A stretch of DNA of 38,302 bases from JAXIHJ01 sp034189755 (GTDB taxonomy: Bacteria; Planctomycetota; Phycisphaerae; SM23-33): NCBI GenBank assembly GCA_034189755.1, contig JAXIHJ010000008.1, forward strand, positions 1 through 38,302. Reading direction: 5' to 3'. The notes under the pieces are model-generated. The model had not been told where the DNA came from, ran no database searches, and saw nothing but the letters and a program-made list of their open reading frames with translations. The position numbers and the translations under genes are program-made. Position 1 is the first letter of the stretch; every line of letters starts with the position of its first letter. This document shows positions 25,998 to 33,300 of the stretch, piece by piece.

Positions 25998-26017
25998 GGA
26001 ACCGCTGCCAATAATGG

Positions 26018-26080
26018 ATGAATGTAAGCCGGTACGTGAAAATGTCGAAGACCGCAACGATGACGACAACGACTTCGTAA
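26018..26080 (+). CDS. threonine-rich leader peptide of the thrS attenuator
   Basis: A 20-codon open frame, too short for most gene callers, runs from ATG 26018 to TAA 26078-26080. Its end reads TATMTTTTS: six threonine codons (ACC, ACG, ACG, ACA, ACG, ACT) among the last nine, ahead of threonyl-tRNA synthetase. This is the classic composition of an attenuator leader whose ribosome stalls when charged tRNA-Thr is scarce. The ribosome site is weak (short 5' leader). A longer out-of-frame ORF from ATG 26014 overlaps it and lacks such bias. Direct evidence is the codon run and its position; function is inference. Confidence 0.75.
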   Translation: MNVSRYVKMSKTATMTTTTS

Positions 26081-26149
26081 TGGCCCACTCCGGACCATTC
26101 CGGACAGTGTGCGTCGGCGGTCTTCGGGGCCTTCACGTGCCGCCTTTTT
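26046..26149 (+). terminator. transcription attenuator before thrS
   Basis: GGCGG (26116-26120) pairs with CCGCC (26140-26144), followed at once by TTTTTATTT: an intrinsic terminator 67 bases before thrS. The left arm can instead join a perfect 10-bp helix, CGAAGACCGC (26046-26055, within the threonine codon region) with GCGGTCTTCG (26117-26126), extendable by CGA/TCG across a 2-base bulge. A third hairpin, TCCGGA (26089-26094) with TCCGGA (26099-26104) extended by CAC/GTG, lies between. The structures are mutually exclusive in part. I did not fold the RNA, so which one forms in each state is open. Confidence 0.65.
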
Positions 26150-26210
26150 ATTTCCGCTCTCGATACGCCAGGCCGACCCTGGTACGACGGGCGGAAACGC
26201 CGATAGGAAC

Positions 26211-28205
26211 ATGAGCATCCAGGTCAAACTCCCTGACGGAAGCTGCCGCAGCTACGAAAAAAAGCCCGTAACTGCTGCGCGCATAGCAGAGGACATTTCG
26301 CCGCGCCTCGCCAAGGCCGCCGTCGCAGCCAAGGTGGACGGCCACCTGCACGACCTGACGTATGAACTGACCAAGGGTGCCCACGAACTGAAAATCCTCA
26401 CCAACAGCGACGAAGAAGCATTGGAGCCTTTGCGCCACACAGCCGCCCACGTCCTGGCCCAGGCCGTCGTGCGGCTATACGGCAAGGACGTCCGTTACAC
26501 CATCGGCCCGGCGCTGATGGAAGACTTCCAGTACGGCTTCTATTATGACTTCGACCTGCCCAGGCCCATCAGCCTGGAGGACCTGCCCAAAATCGAAGCC
26601 GAGATGAAGAAGGTTACCGCCGAGAAGATTCCCCTTCAGCGCGTGGAGTTGACCGTAGATAAGGCAAAGGCCGAGATGGCTGCGATGGGCCAGCAGTACA
26701 AGGTCGAGATGATTGACGACCTGGTCCGCAACGAGAACGTCGCGACGGTAAGCCTGTATCGCCAGGGCGATTTCGTGGACCTTTGCCGCGGGCCTCACCT
26801 ACCGAACACCGGGCATCTGAAGGCCTTCAAGCTGCTTGCGACGGCCGGAGCCTACTGGCGAGGCGACGAAAAAAACAAGATGCTTACACGCATCTACGGC
26901 GTCGCTTTCTTCGACAAAAAGCAGCTCGACGAGCACCTCAGCCGCATCGAGCAGGCCCGCAAGCGCGACCATCGCGTCCTGGGCAGGCAGCTTGGCCTGT
27001 TCCTGATTGACGAGTCCGTCGGTCCGGGCCTGCCGCTTTGGCTGCCCAAGGGCACAATCATACGCATGGAGCTTGAAAGCTGGCTTCGCGGGGAACTGCT
27101 GAATCGCGGCTACCAGCCCGTCATCACACCACACATCGGGAAGATAGCCCTGTTTCGCACCAGCGGGCATTACCCCTATTACGAACACGGACTGTTTCCC
27201 AGTATGAAAATGTCCGACGGCGACGATGACGGTTACCTGCTCAAGCCGATGAACTGCCCGTTCCACATTCAGATGTACAAGTCCGCCCAGCGCAGCTACC
27301 GCGAACTGCCGGTCCGCCTGGCCGAGTTCGGCACGGTTTACCGCTTCGAGAAGTCAGGCGAGTTGAACGGACTTATCCGGGCCAGGGGCTTCACACAGGA
27401 TGATGCGCACATATTCTGCACGCCAAACCAGCTTGAGGACGAGATCGAATCCTGCGTGGCGCTGACCCGCATGGTGCTCGAGACGCTGGGGTTGACGGAC
27501 TATCGCGTGCGGGTCGGCTTGCGCGACCCGGACGCCGCAAAATACACCGGCAGCAATGAAAACTGGGACATCGCCGAGGAAAACATCCGCAATGTCGTCC
27601 GGAAGCTGAAGATGGATTACACCGAAGAGCCGGGCGAGGCTGCGTTCTACGGGCCTAAGATCGACTTCGTCGTCACCGACTGCCTCGGCCGGGAATGGCA
27701 ACTGGGAACCATCCAGGTAGACTACAATCTGCCTGAGCGGTTCGGCATGGAATACGTCGGCTCGGACAACCGCACGCATCAGCCGGTCATGATCCACCGC
27801 GCCCCACTTGGCTCGCCGGAGCGGTTCATAGGCATCCTGATCGAGCATTTCGCCGGTGCTTTTCCACTGTGGCTGTCGCCCGTGCAGGTGGCGGTCCTGC
27901 CGGTCAGCGAAAAGTTCAACGATTGCGCCTCCGGCGTGGCTGCGAAGCTAAAGGCCACCCGCGTTCGTGTCGAGACCGACTACTCGCCGGAGAAAATAGG
28001 CTCGAAGATCCGCCGCGCGACGCTGGCCAAGATGCCATACATGGCCGTTCTAGGCCAGCGGGAGGCAGCCGACGATACGGTCGCTTTACGCCACCGCACC
28101 GAAGGCGACCTCGGCCCGGTGAAGGTCGAGCAATGTTTGGCCGGGTTGAAAAGGGAAATCGAAGCTAAGGGCAAAGTTGTTTTGACAGATGAATTGAAAC
28201 GGTAG
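26211..28205 (+). CDS. thrS: threonyl-tRNA synthetase
   Basis: Class II synthetase charging tRNA-Thr. The 664-aa protein starts at ATG 26211 after AGGA; upstream in-frame codons belong to the leader. Domains in order: TGS (about 1-62), the editing domain with HTAAHVLAQAVV, the catalytic core with the zinc ligands in KPMNCPFHI, DDAHIFC and IHRAPLGSPERF, and the anticodon-binding domain from about residue 555 (VQVAVLPVSEKF). All key residues seem present. It heads the thrS-infC-rpmI-rplT-pheS run and its expression is likely set by the threonine attenuator in front. Confidence 0.96.
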   Translation: MSIQVKLPDGSCRSYEKKPVTAARIAEDISPRLAKAAVAAKVDGHLHDLTYELTKGAHELKILTNSDEEALEPLRHTAAHVLAQAVVRLYGKDVRYTIGPALMEDFQYGFYYDFDLPRPISLEDLPKIEAEMKKVTAEKIPLQRVELTVDKAKAEMAAMGQQYKVEMIDDLVRNENVATVSLYRQGDFVDLCRGPHLPNTGHLKAFKLLATAGAYWRGDEKNKMLTRIYGVAFFDKKQLDEHLSRIEQARKRDHRVLGRQLGLFLIDESVGPGLPLWLPKGTIIRMELESWLRGELLNRGYQPVITPHIGKIALFRTSGHYPYYEHGLFPSMKMSDGDDDGYLLKPMNCPFHIQMYKSAQRSYRELPVRLAEFGTVYRFEKSGELNGLIRARGFTQDDAHIFCTPNQLEDEIESCVALTRMVLETLGLTDYRVRVGLRDPDAAKYTGSNENWDIAEENIRNVVRKLKMDYTEEPGEAAFYGPKIDFVVTDCLGREWQLGTIQVDYNLPERFGMEYVGSDNRTHQPVMIHRAPLGSPERFIGILIEHFAGAFPLWLSPVQVAVLPVSEKFNDCASGVAAKLKATRVRVETDYSPEKIGSKIRRATLAKMPYMAVLGQREAADDTVALRHRTEGDLGPVKVEQCLAGLKREIEAKGKVVLTDELKR

Positions 28206-28255
28206 AATACACGAAACTGTTTTCGATAATGCTTGAACAGTATGCAGAGAATGTT

Positions 28256-28430
28256 AAATCCCAAATTTCAAATGACAAACTCCAAACAAATTTCAATTAC
28301 CAATTGCCAAATATCAAAACAACGGCTGCCGGCTGTGTTTTCGTTTGAGTCATTGGAGCTTGGGATTTTGAAATTGTTCGGCCTGCCTACCTGCCGGAGG
28401 CAGGCAGGGATTTGGTGCTTGGGGTTTGAG
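28256..28430. repeat. AT-rich palindromic dispersed repeat between thrS and infC
   Basis: The left arm (28256-28322) is built of CAAAT/CCAAA phrases and the right arm (28340-28430) carries the same kind of phrases in the opposite direction, so the element is a loose palindrome of about 175 bases. A compact hairpin sits in the right arm: CCTGCCT (28382-28388) pairs with AGGCAGG (28402-28408), with inner CCT/AGG. The same style occurs at 9981-10190 and a sister hairpin at 33590-33612. It fills the gap between thrS and infC. Confidence 0.7.
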
Positions 28431-28443
28431 CTTTTTATGAAAT

Positions 28444-28460
28444 AAGGAGACACAACCATC
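28444..28460 (+). promoter_or_regulatory. ribosome site fixing an ATC start codon for infC
   Basis: AAGGAG (28444-28449) is followed after 8 bases by ATC (28458-28460). An in-frame TAA lies at 28443-28445, so no conventional start exists upstream. Confidence 0.85.
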
Positions 28461-28976
28461 GCGAAGAATCTTCGTTGCAACGAGCGAATCCGCATCTCCC
28501 CGGTGCGTCTGATCGATGAGGACAACGAACAGTTGGGCATCGTGGAGGTCCACGAGGCATTATCCCGAGCCAGGGATAACGGCCTGGACCTTGTGGAAGT
28601 CGCCCCGCAGGCCCGCCCGCCTGTCTGCCGGATCATGGACTACGGGAAATGGAAATATGCCCAGCGCAAGAAGGAGCAGAAGTCCAAGGCCGTCCGGCAC
28701 GACGCGGGACTGAAGCAAGTTAGAATCCGAACGCCCAAGATCGGCGAGCACGACCTGGAAATCAAGGTCGGCCGCGCCAGGGAATTCATCGAGCGAGGCG
28801 ACCGCGTGCAGTTCACACTGCGGTTCAGGGGCCGGGAACTGGCACACATCGACGAAGGGCAAAAGGTCTTCGCGAAGATTCAGGAAATGCTGGCCGACAT
28901 CAGCAAGATCGACCAGAACTATCGCCGTGAAGGCCGACGCATCACTATGACGCTCGCCCCAGCCGGAAAAAAATAA
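28458..28976 (+). CDS. infC: translation initiation factor IF-3, starting at ATC
   Basis: IF-3 binds the 30S subunit, prevents premature 50S joining and proofreads the start codon. From ATC 28458 the protein is 172 aa, a normal length, and begins with the conserved AKNLRCNERIRISPVRLID. The next possible start, GTG 28503, would remove that conserved N-terminus. Other family stretches are DLVEVAPQARPPVCRIMDYGKW, the basic linker YAQRKKEQK and the C-domain VRIRTPKIGEHDLEIKV, VQFTLRFRGRE. Rare AUU/AUC/AUA starts on infC are known and let IF-3 repress its own translation. The repeat element precedes it and a glycosyltransferase relic abuts its stop codon. Confidence 0.95.
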   Translation: MAKNLRCNERIRISPVRLIDEDNEQLGIVEVHEALSRARDNGLDLVEVAPQARPPVCRIMDYGKWKYAQRKKEQKSKAVRHDAGLKQVRIRTPKIGEHDLEIKVGRAREFIERGDRVQFTLRFRGRELAHIDEGQKVFAKIQEMLADISKIDQNYRREGRRITMTLAPAGKK

Positions 28977-29172
28977 CCGACGGGCGTCGGGGCTGCGTTC
29001 GACTACCACGCCGGCACGGCAAAATGGGTGGCCGGGTTCGTCAGGCGGACTGGAATGGAATGGCTGTACCGGCCTGTGCCATGAGCCTCGGGTGCTCACA
29101 AGAAACATCAGGAGCTTCATCTTCATGTTCGAGGCGACCCTGAGCAGGCGCGCCGGGAGCGATTCCTGCGAA
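28977..29172 (+). pseudogene. frameshifted C-terminal relic of a WecG/TagA/CpsF-type glycosyltransferase
   Basis: Directly after the infC stop, in the same frame, the DNA reads PTGVGAAFDYHAGTAKWVAG then FVRRTGMEWLYR before a TGA at 29082. One base out of frame from 29074, it continues LCHEPRVLTRNIRSFIFMFE. Joined, this is the well-known C-terminus of WecG/TagA enzymes (GVGAAFD..AG....P.W....GLEWLYRL..EPRRL..RY). Only the last third survives and there is a +1 shift at about 29073, so it cannot be functional. The active-site half is absent. The rest of the gap up to 29343 shows no gene that I can support. Confidence 0.7.
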
Positions 29173-29343
29173 AAGGATTCCCGCGAGGAACGCGGAGAAA
29201 AAAAACTTCGTTCAACGAGCAAACGCCATATACAATCACTCGGAATAACTTGTGAAGGAACTTCTTTGATGAAAACGCGCGGACATGAGCACAGACAGAA
29301 ATAGGTGCCTGTCCCTACTTATCCTACTTATCTCAAAAGGCCC

Positions 29344-29399
29344 TTTACACCTCACGAGACCTTGCTACAATGGCTGGACTAATCGCCCCGCAGGGGGCG
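29344..29399 (+). promoter_or_regulatory. promoter and 5' hairpin of rpmI-rplT
   Basis: TTTACA (29344-29349), 16 bases, then TGC-TACAAT (TACAAT 29366-29371), an extended -10 promoter. The transcript would begin near 29378 and soon form a hairpin CGCCCC (29384-29389)/GGGGCG (29394-29399) with loop GCAG, before the rpmI ribosome site. Confidence 0.6.
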
Positions 29400-29425
29400 G
29401 CTAGTAATAAGAGGAACCGGATAAG

Positions 29426-29620
29426 ATGCCAAAGGTAAAGACACGCAAAGCCATAGCCAAGCGGATCAAGGTTACTGCCGGCGGGAAGCTGCGGCGGCAC
29501 AAGGCCGGCGCCGGCCATCTGAAAAGCCGCAAGTCCCCGAAGCGGATTCGCGGCCTCCGCAAGGAAATGGGAGTATCGGCCGGTTTCGCCAGGCACGCCA
29601 GGCGGATGCTTGGCATATAA
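29426..29620 (+). CDS. rpmI: 50S ribosomal protein L35
   Basis: A 64-aa, very basic ribosomal protein with the full L35 pattern: MPKVKTRKAIAKRIKVTAGG, KLRRHKAGAGHLKSRKS and a C-terminal ARRMLGI. AAGAGG lies upstream of the ATG. It has its own promoter, so the ribosomal genes can be made independently of thrS-infC. The spacing to rplT (159 bases) is larger than usual and the spacer looks structured. Confidence 0.96.
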   Translation: MPKVKTRKAIAKRIKVTAGGKLRRHKAGAGHLKSRKSPKRIRGLRKEMGVSAGFARHARRMLGI

Positions 29621-29713
29621 GCGATTGTCGGATACATTAGGGTTTGCCCGAGGTGGGAGCCTCTTGTGGCGTTCGTCGCAGCCGGATCGGCCGGCGGCGA
29701 ATCGGAACACCCC

Positions 29714-29751
29714 GACCCCTTTGCCGAGAAGGCAGGTGCTTTTCGGGGGTC
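29714..29751 (+). promoter_or_regulatory. structured rpmI-rplT spacer, possible L20 control site
   Basis: GACCCC (29714-29719) pairs with GGGGTC (29746-29751) and encloses a small hairpin TGCC (29722-29725)/GGCA (29731-29734) with loop GAGAA. It lies 28 bases before the rplT start. L20 is known to repress its own operon by binding mRNA that imitates its 23S rRNA site in E. coli and B. subtilis; whether this structure does so is inference. Confidence 0.35.
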
Positions 29752-29779
29752 CACCGGGCTTACTGCAAGGAGTTTTATC

Positions 29780-30178
29780 ATGCCACGCGTACGGTCGGGT
29801 GCCGCTCGGCACCGCAAGCACAAGAAGGTCCTGAAGGCCGCCAGCGGCTATTACGGCGCAAGCTCGCGCCGATATCGTCTGGCCAAGCAGAGCACGTTTC
29901 GAGCCGACGTATGCGCCACGCGCGACCGGAAGAGACGTAAACGTAATTTCAGGGCGTTGTGGATCACGCGAATTACGGCTGCCTGTCGGCAGAGAGGCAT
30001 TCAATACAGCCGGTTCATACATGCGTTGTCGAAAGCCGGTATCACGCTGAACCGGAAAATGCTGAGCGAAATTGCCATCGCCGACCCTGCCGCATTTGAC
30101 GCCGTAGTCGAGCTGGCGATGAAACCAACCGACAAGACCGCCAAAGCCAAAAAGGCCCCCAAGGCTAAAAAGGCGTAG
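29780..30178 (+). CDS. rplT: 50S ribosomal protein L20
   Basis: A 132-aa L20 with the standard core: MPRVRSGAARHRKHKKVLKA, GYYGASSRRYRLAKQS, RDRKRRKRNFRALWITRITA and LSKAGITLNRKMLSEIA. Start ATG 29780 has AAGGAG 8 bases upstream; an in-frame upstream ATG at 29666 reads through the spacer and is not used. The C-terminus carries an extra Ala/Lys/Pro tail (KTAKAKKAPKAKKA) of about 14 residues, an extension common in GC-rich lineages. pheS begins 19 bases later. Confidence 0.97.
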   Translation: MPRVRSGAARHRKHKKVLKAASGYYGASSRRYRLAKQSTFRADVCATRDRKRRKRNFRALWITRITAACRQRGIQYSRFIHALSKAGITLNRKMLSEIAIADPAAFDAVVELAMKPTDKTAKAKKAPKAKKA

Positions 30179-30197
30179 TTGTCCCAAGACAGCAATC

Positions 30198-31196
30198 ATG
30201 TCGCTCCTGGACGAATTGCGAGAGCTGAAATCGAAGGCCGAAGCCGAGCTGGCTGACATCGCCACGCCGGAGGCACTGGAAAACTGGCGAATCAGTTATC
30301 TCGGCGTCAAGGGCTTGGTCAAGGCGGCCATGCGGCAGCTCAAGGATGTGCCCGTGGGCGAAAAGCCCCTCGTCGGCCAGGCCCTGAACAAGCTGAAGTG
30401 CGAGTTGCAGGAGGCCTTCGACAAGTTGGCGGCGAAGCTCGCCGTCGAGGCCGACCAGGCGGGCGGCCCCGCCGTGGACGTTACACTGCCGGGCAGGCAG
30501 CCGGAAATCGGCCACACACACATCATCACCCAGACGATCAACGAGATTTGTGAAATCTTCGCGCGAATGGGTTTCGCCGTCGCGTATGGCCCGGAGCTTG
30601 AGGACGAGCACCACAACTTCGACGCGCTGAACATCCCGCCGTCGCATCCGGCCAGAGACCCGCTGGACAACTTCTACATCAACGAAGCCTCCATGCTTCG
30701 CTCGCAGACTTCCACCGTGCAGATTCGCGTGATGGAATCGCAAGCCCCGCCGGTGCGGATTATCGCCCCGGGCAGGGTCTATCGTCCCGACACCGTGGAC
30801 GCCACGCATTCGTTCATGTTCCATCAGGTCGAGGGCCTGTACGTCGATGAAGGCGTAACGATGGCCGACCTGAAAACCTGCCTGGATCAGTTCTGTAAAG
30901 CCTACTTCGGCCATGAGATCGCAACCCGGTTCCGCCCGAGCTTTTTCCCATTCACCGAGCCGTCGGCGGAGCTTGATATCCTCTTCCACGCACCGGACGG
31001 CTCGACTCGCTGGGTCGAACTGGGCGGCTGCGGCATGGTCGATCCGAACGTCCTGACCGCCGTCGATTACGACAGCGAAAAGTACACCGGCTATGCCTTC
31101 GGGCTGGGCATCGAGCGAATGGTGATGCGCAAGCATGACATCCCTGACATTCGCCTGCTGTTCGGATCGGACGTTCGGTTTCTGCATCAGTTCTGA
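30198..31196 (+). CDS. pheS: phenylalanyl-tRNA synthetase alpha subunit
   Basis: Catalytic alpha subunit of the (alpha-beta)2 class II synthetase. The 332-aa protein has the N-terminal coiled coil (about 1-85), GRQPEIGHTHIITQ, the motif 2 region RVYRPDTVDATHSFMFHQVEG, RFRPSFFPFTEPSAE, WVELGGCGMV and motif 3 AFGLGIERMVM. It follows rplT in the usual order, but the beta subunit gene pheT, which normally comes next, is absent; the next gene is an unrelated membrane protein 151 bases on. No terminator is evident. Confidence 0.96.
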   Translation: MSLLDELRELKSKAEAELADIATPEALENWRISYLGVKGLVKAAMRQLKDVPVGEKPLVGQALNKLKCELQEAFDKLAAKLAVEADQAGGPAVDVTLPGRQPEIGHTHIITQTINEICEIFARMGFAVAYGPELEDEHHNFDALNIPPSHPARDPLDNFYINEASMLRSQTSTVQIRVMESQAPPVRIIAPGRVYRPDTVDATHSFMFHQVEGLYVDEGVTMADLKTCLDQFCKAYFGHEIATRFRPSFFPFTEPSAELDILFHAPDGSTRWVELGGCGMVDPNVLTAVDYDSEKYTGYAFGLGIERMVMRKHDIPDIRLLFGSDVRFLHQF

Positions 31197-31347
31197 ACCT
31201 CTTCGGCGGTGTTCGCAGCCTCGTAAATCTCCGCAGTCTTTGATTAAATGACCCGCCCATTGTGTCGATATGAAATATGCAGCCAATTCATGACTCTGTC
31301 TGCTGCGCATGGTCAAAGGGCGAGTGAAGTTCAGGAGCAGGTCAATA

Positions 31348-32031
31348 ATGTTGAAACCCGACAAATTGCTGACCGAGGCGGACGTTCAGCAGGTCAATGA
31401 GGTCGCCTCTTACGCCCGTGCACGGAGCAACGTGGACATCATCCCCGTTGTAACCGGCTCGTCCGGCAAATACGACCGGGCCGAAGACATGGTGGGCCTG
31501 TGGGCCGCGGCGCTGGGCTTGGCGCTTTTATGGCTGTTGTTTTCACGGGTGGTCGGCCGGGAAACGGTCGGCCAGACCGGCACCAACGGCATAGGGCTGA
31601 TCCCCATATTGGCTATCGTCATTATCGGTTTCCTCGGAGGTACGCTGCTGGCCACCCAGATCGGCTGGTTGAGGCGGCTGTTCATACCAACTCACCAGTT
31701 GGACAAGGCGTCAGAAGCCCACGCGCGGTACGTCTTCTACGACTGCTTCAGCCACCGACATCAGGAGCAGGCACATCTCTGCGTTATACATCTCAGCCTG
31801 TACGAGCGGCGGGTCGCCATCGTCGCCGACAAGCATCTTCAAGAGAAGCTCACCGACGCCGACCTGGAATCCATACGCCGGCCGATTTTGGAAGGCCTGT
31901 CCAAACAGAACCTCCGAGACGGATTGTGCGACGCAGTTCGCAGGGCGGAGGAACTGCTGGCGACTTCTTCCGCCGACGGGAATTCACGCCCATGCCCCAC
32001 CCCGGCGATGCAACTTAGAATCATACAATAG
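31348..32031 (+). CDS. TPM-domain-like membrane protein
   Basis: A 227-aa protein with a TPM/YgcG-like pattern: an N-terminal stretch ARSNVDIIPVVTGSSGKYDR, two membrane helices (about 58-75 and 93-112), then a cytosolic or periplasmic domain CVIHLSLYERRVAIVADKHL and a helical end GLCDAVRRAEELLA. The pair of stretches around 'VVTGSSGKY' and 'LYERRVAIVAD' is what I recall from membrane TPM proteins, where the helices interrupt the domain. Function is unknown. The start at 31348 follows AGGAG; an in-frame upstream codon at 31309 adds a basic stretch without a ribosome site. It is convergent with dprA, ends 27 bases apart. Confidence 0.6.
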   Translation: MLKPDKLLTEADVQQVNEVASYARARSNVDIIPVVTGSSGKYDRAEDMVGLWAAALGLALLWLLFSRVVGRETVGQTGTNGIGLIPILAIVIIGFLGGTLLATQIGWLRRLFIPTHQLDKASEAHARYVFYDCFSHRHQEQAHLCVIHLSLYERRVAIVADKHLQEKLTDADLESIRRPILEGLSKQNLRDGLCDAVRRAEELLATSSADGNSRPCPTPAMQLRIIQ

Positions 32032-32058
32032 CGGTGCGCCTTGCAGTTCCGGCTCGCA

Positions 32059-33189
32059 CTATTGAGCCGTCGGCCGGCTTAGCCTGCGGGCGAACACGTT
32101 GCCGGGCATCTGCCTGACCGCGCCTTTCAGCACAAGCATTGTCATGGCGGCGGTGGCCGCACCGCTGTCCAGGCCGGTCCGGTCCGCAAGCTCATCCAGC
32201 GACAGCGACGCACCGGCCAGCACATCCAGCAGCTTCTGCTGCGTCTGGTTCAGGCCTGAGACGCTTACCGGCTCAGCCGGCGCGTCGGGCACCGTCATCT
32301 TCACGCCGACTTCGCCAAGCTGTTCGAGGACGTCTTCAAGTCCCTGAACGAGCACGGCCCCGTCCCGGATAAGTTCGTGGGTGCCCCGGCTAAGCGGCGA
32401 GTCGAGACGCCCGGGCACCGCGAAGACCGCCCTGCCCTGTTCGGCTGCCTCGCGGGCGGTAATCAGCGCGCCGCTGCGCTTCCCGGCCTCAACAATCACC
32501 ACGCCCAGCGACATACCTGAAATAATCCGGTTCCGCGTGGGGAAGTGGCCGGCCAGCGGCGTCGTTTTCATCGGCAGTTCGGAAATCACCGCGCCTCGGC
32601 CTTCAGCAACGATCCCATCGAACAGCCTGGCGTTCTCAGCCGGATAGCTCTGGCACAGTCCGCAGCCCATTACCGCTACGGTTCGCCCGTCGGCCGCCAG
32701 CGCGCCGCGGTGGGCGGCCGTGTCTATGCCACGAGCACCGCCGCTGACTACGGTGAACCCGGCGGCGGCAAGCAACTGCCCGAACCGCTCAGCCTGCTCC
32801 AGCCCATAGTGCGTGCAGCGCCGCGAGCCGACGATACCAACCGCGACCGCGTCGGCTGGACCAACCCGGCCGCGAATATAAAGCACCGGCGGGCAATCGT
32901 AGAGCGTTTTGAGGGCGGCCGGAAAATCAGCGTCGGCCATGCAGATGATCCGCACGCCATGTTTGTCGGCCTCGGCCAGTTCGGCATCTGCGTCAGCCTC
33001 ACGGACGGACGCCATGGCCGCCGCTGTCTTCGCGCCGATGCCTTCGACCTGCCGCCATTGTTGTGGCCCGGCCGACAGCACCGACTCGGCGTCGCCGAAG
33101 GCGTCCAGAAGCCGGCGGAATAAAACCGCACCAACACCCGCCGCCAGGTGCAAACGAAGGTAGGCTCGCAATTGCGATGCGTCTGACAT
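32059..33189 (-). CDS. dprA: DNA-processing protein DprA
   Basis: DprA protects incoming single-stranded DNA and loads RecA in transformation. The 376-aa protein has helix-hairpin-helix-like N-terminal repeats (AGVGAVLFRRLLDAFG, QVEGIGAKTAAAM), the extended Rossmann core (VGIVGSRRCTHYG, VVSGGARGIDTAAHRGAL, GCGLCQSYPAENA, FPTRNRIISGMSLGVVIVEA, GALITAREAAEQGRAVFAVPG) and a C-terminal winged-helix domain (TQQKLLDVLAGASLSLDELADRTGLD). It is complete. Upstream lies a 760-base repeat-rich non-coding stretch and no obvious promoter. DprA fits with the AddAB genes as recombination equipment, though they are 27 kb apart. Confidence 0.95.
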   Translation of the reverse strand: MSDASQLRAYLRLHLAAGVGAVLFRRLLDAFGDAESVLSAGPQQWRQVEGIGAKTAAAMASVREADADAELAEADKHGVRIICMADADFPAALKTLYDCPPVLYIRGRVGPADAVAVGIVGSRRCTHYGLEQAERFGQLLAAAGFTVVSGGARGIDTAAHRGALAADGRTVAVMGCGLCQSYPAENARLFDGIVAEGRGAVISELPMKTTPLAGHFPTRNRIISGMSLGVVIVEAGKRSGALITAREAAEQGRAVFAVPGRLDSPLSRGTHELIRDGAVLVQGLEDVLEQLGEVGVKMTVPDAPAEPVSVSGLNQTQQKLLDVLAGASLSLDELADRTGLDSGAATAAMTMLVLKGAVRQMPGNVFARRLSRPTAQ

Positions 33190-33300
33190 ATCCGGCCCCG
33201 TTCCAGCTCATAAAGGAATTTCAGCCGGATTATCCCACGCGACATTCAGCCGGACAAGGCATTCCCATTGCACCGCCCGCCGACAAAACTACCGCGCCCA

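Noticed and set aside
25970..26210. T-box riboswitch before thrS
   Set aside because: No T-box consensus (AGGGTGGNACCGCG-like) is visible; the Thr codon run points to ribosome-mediated attenuation instead.
26014..26214. Longer leader frame from ATG 26014 running into thrS
   Set aside because: It is out of frame with the Thr-rich peptide, Asp-rich, unlike any family, and reads through the terminator hairpin.
29265..29340. IS200/REP-type transposase end (phrase GGTGCCTGTCCCTACTTATC)
   Set aside because: The phrase resembles ends I recall near such elements, but no transposase gene or second end is present.
30165..31364. Long open frame on the minus strand across pheS (399 aa)
   Set aside because: It lies antisense to the unmistakable pheS, has no family features, and is expected from GC-rich codon use.
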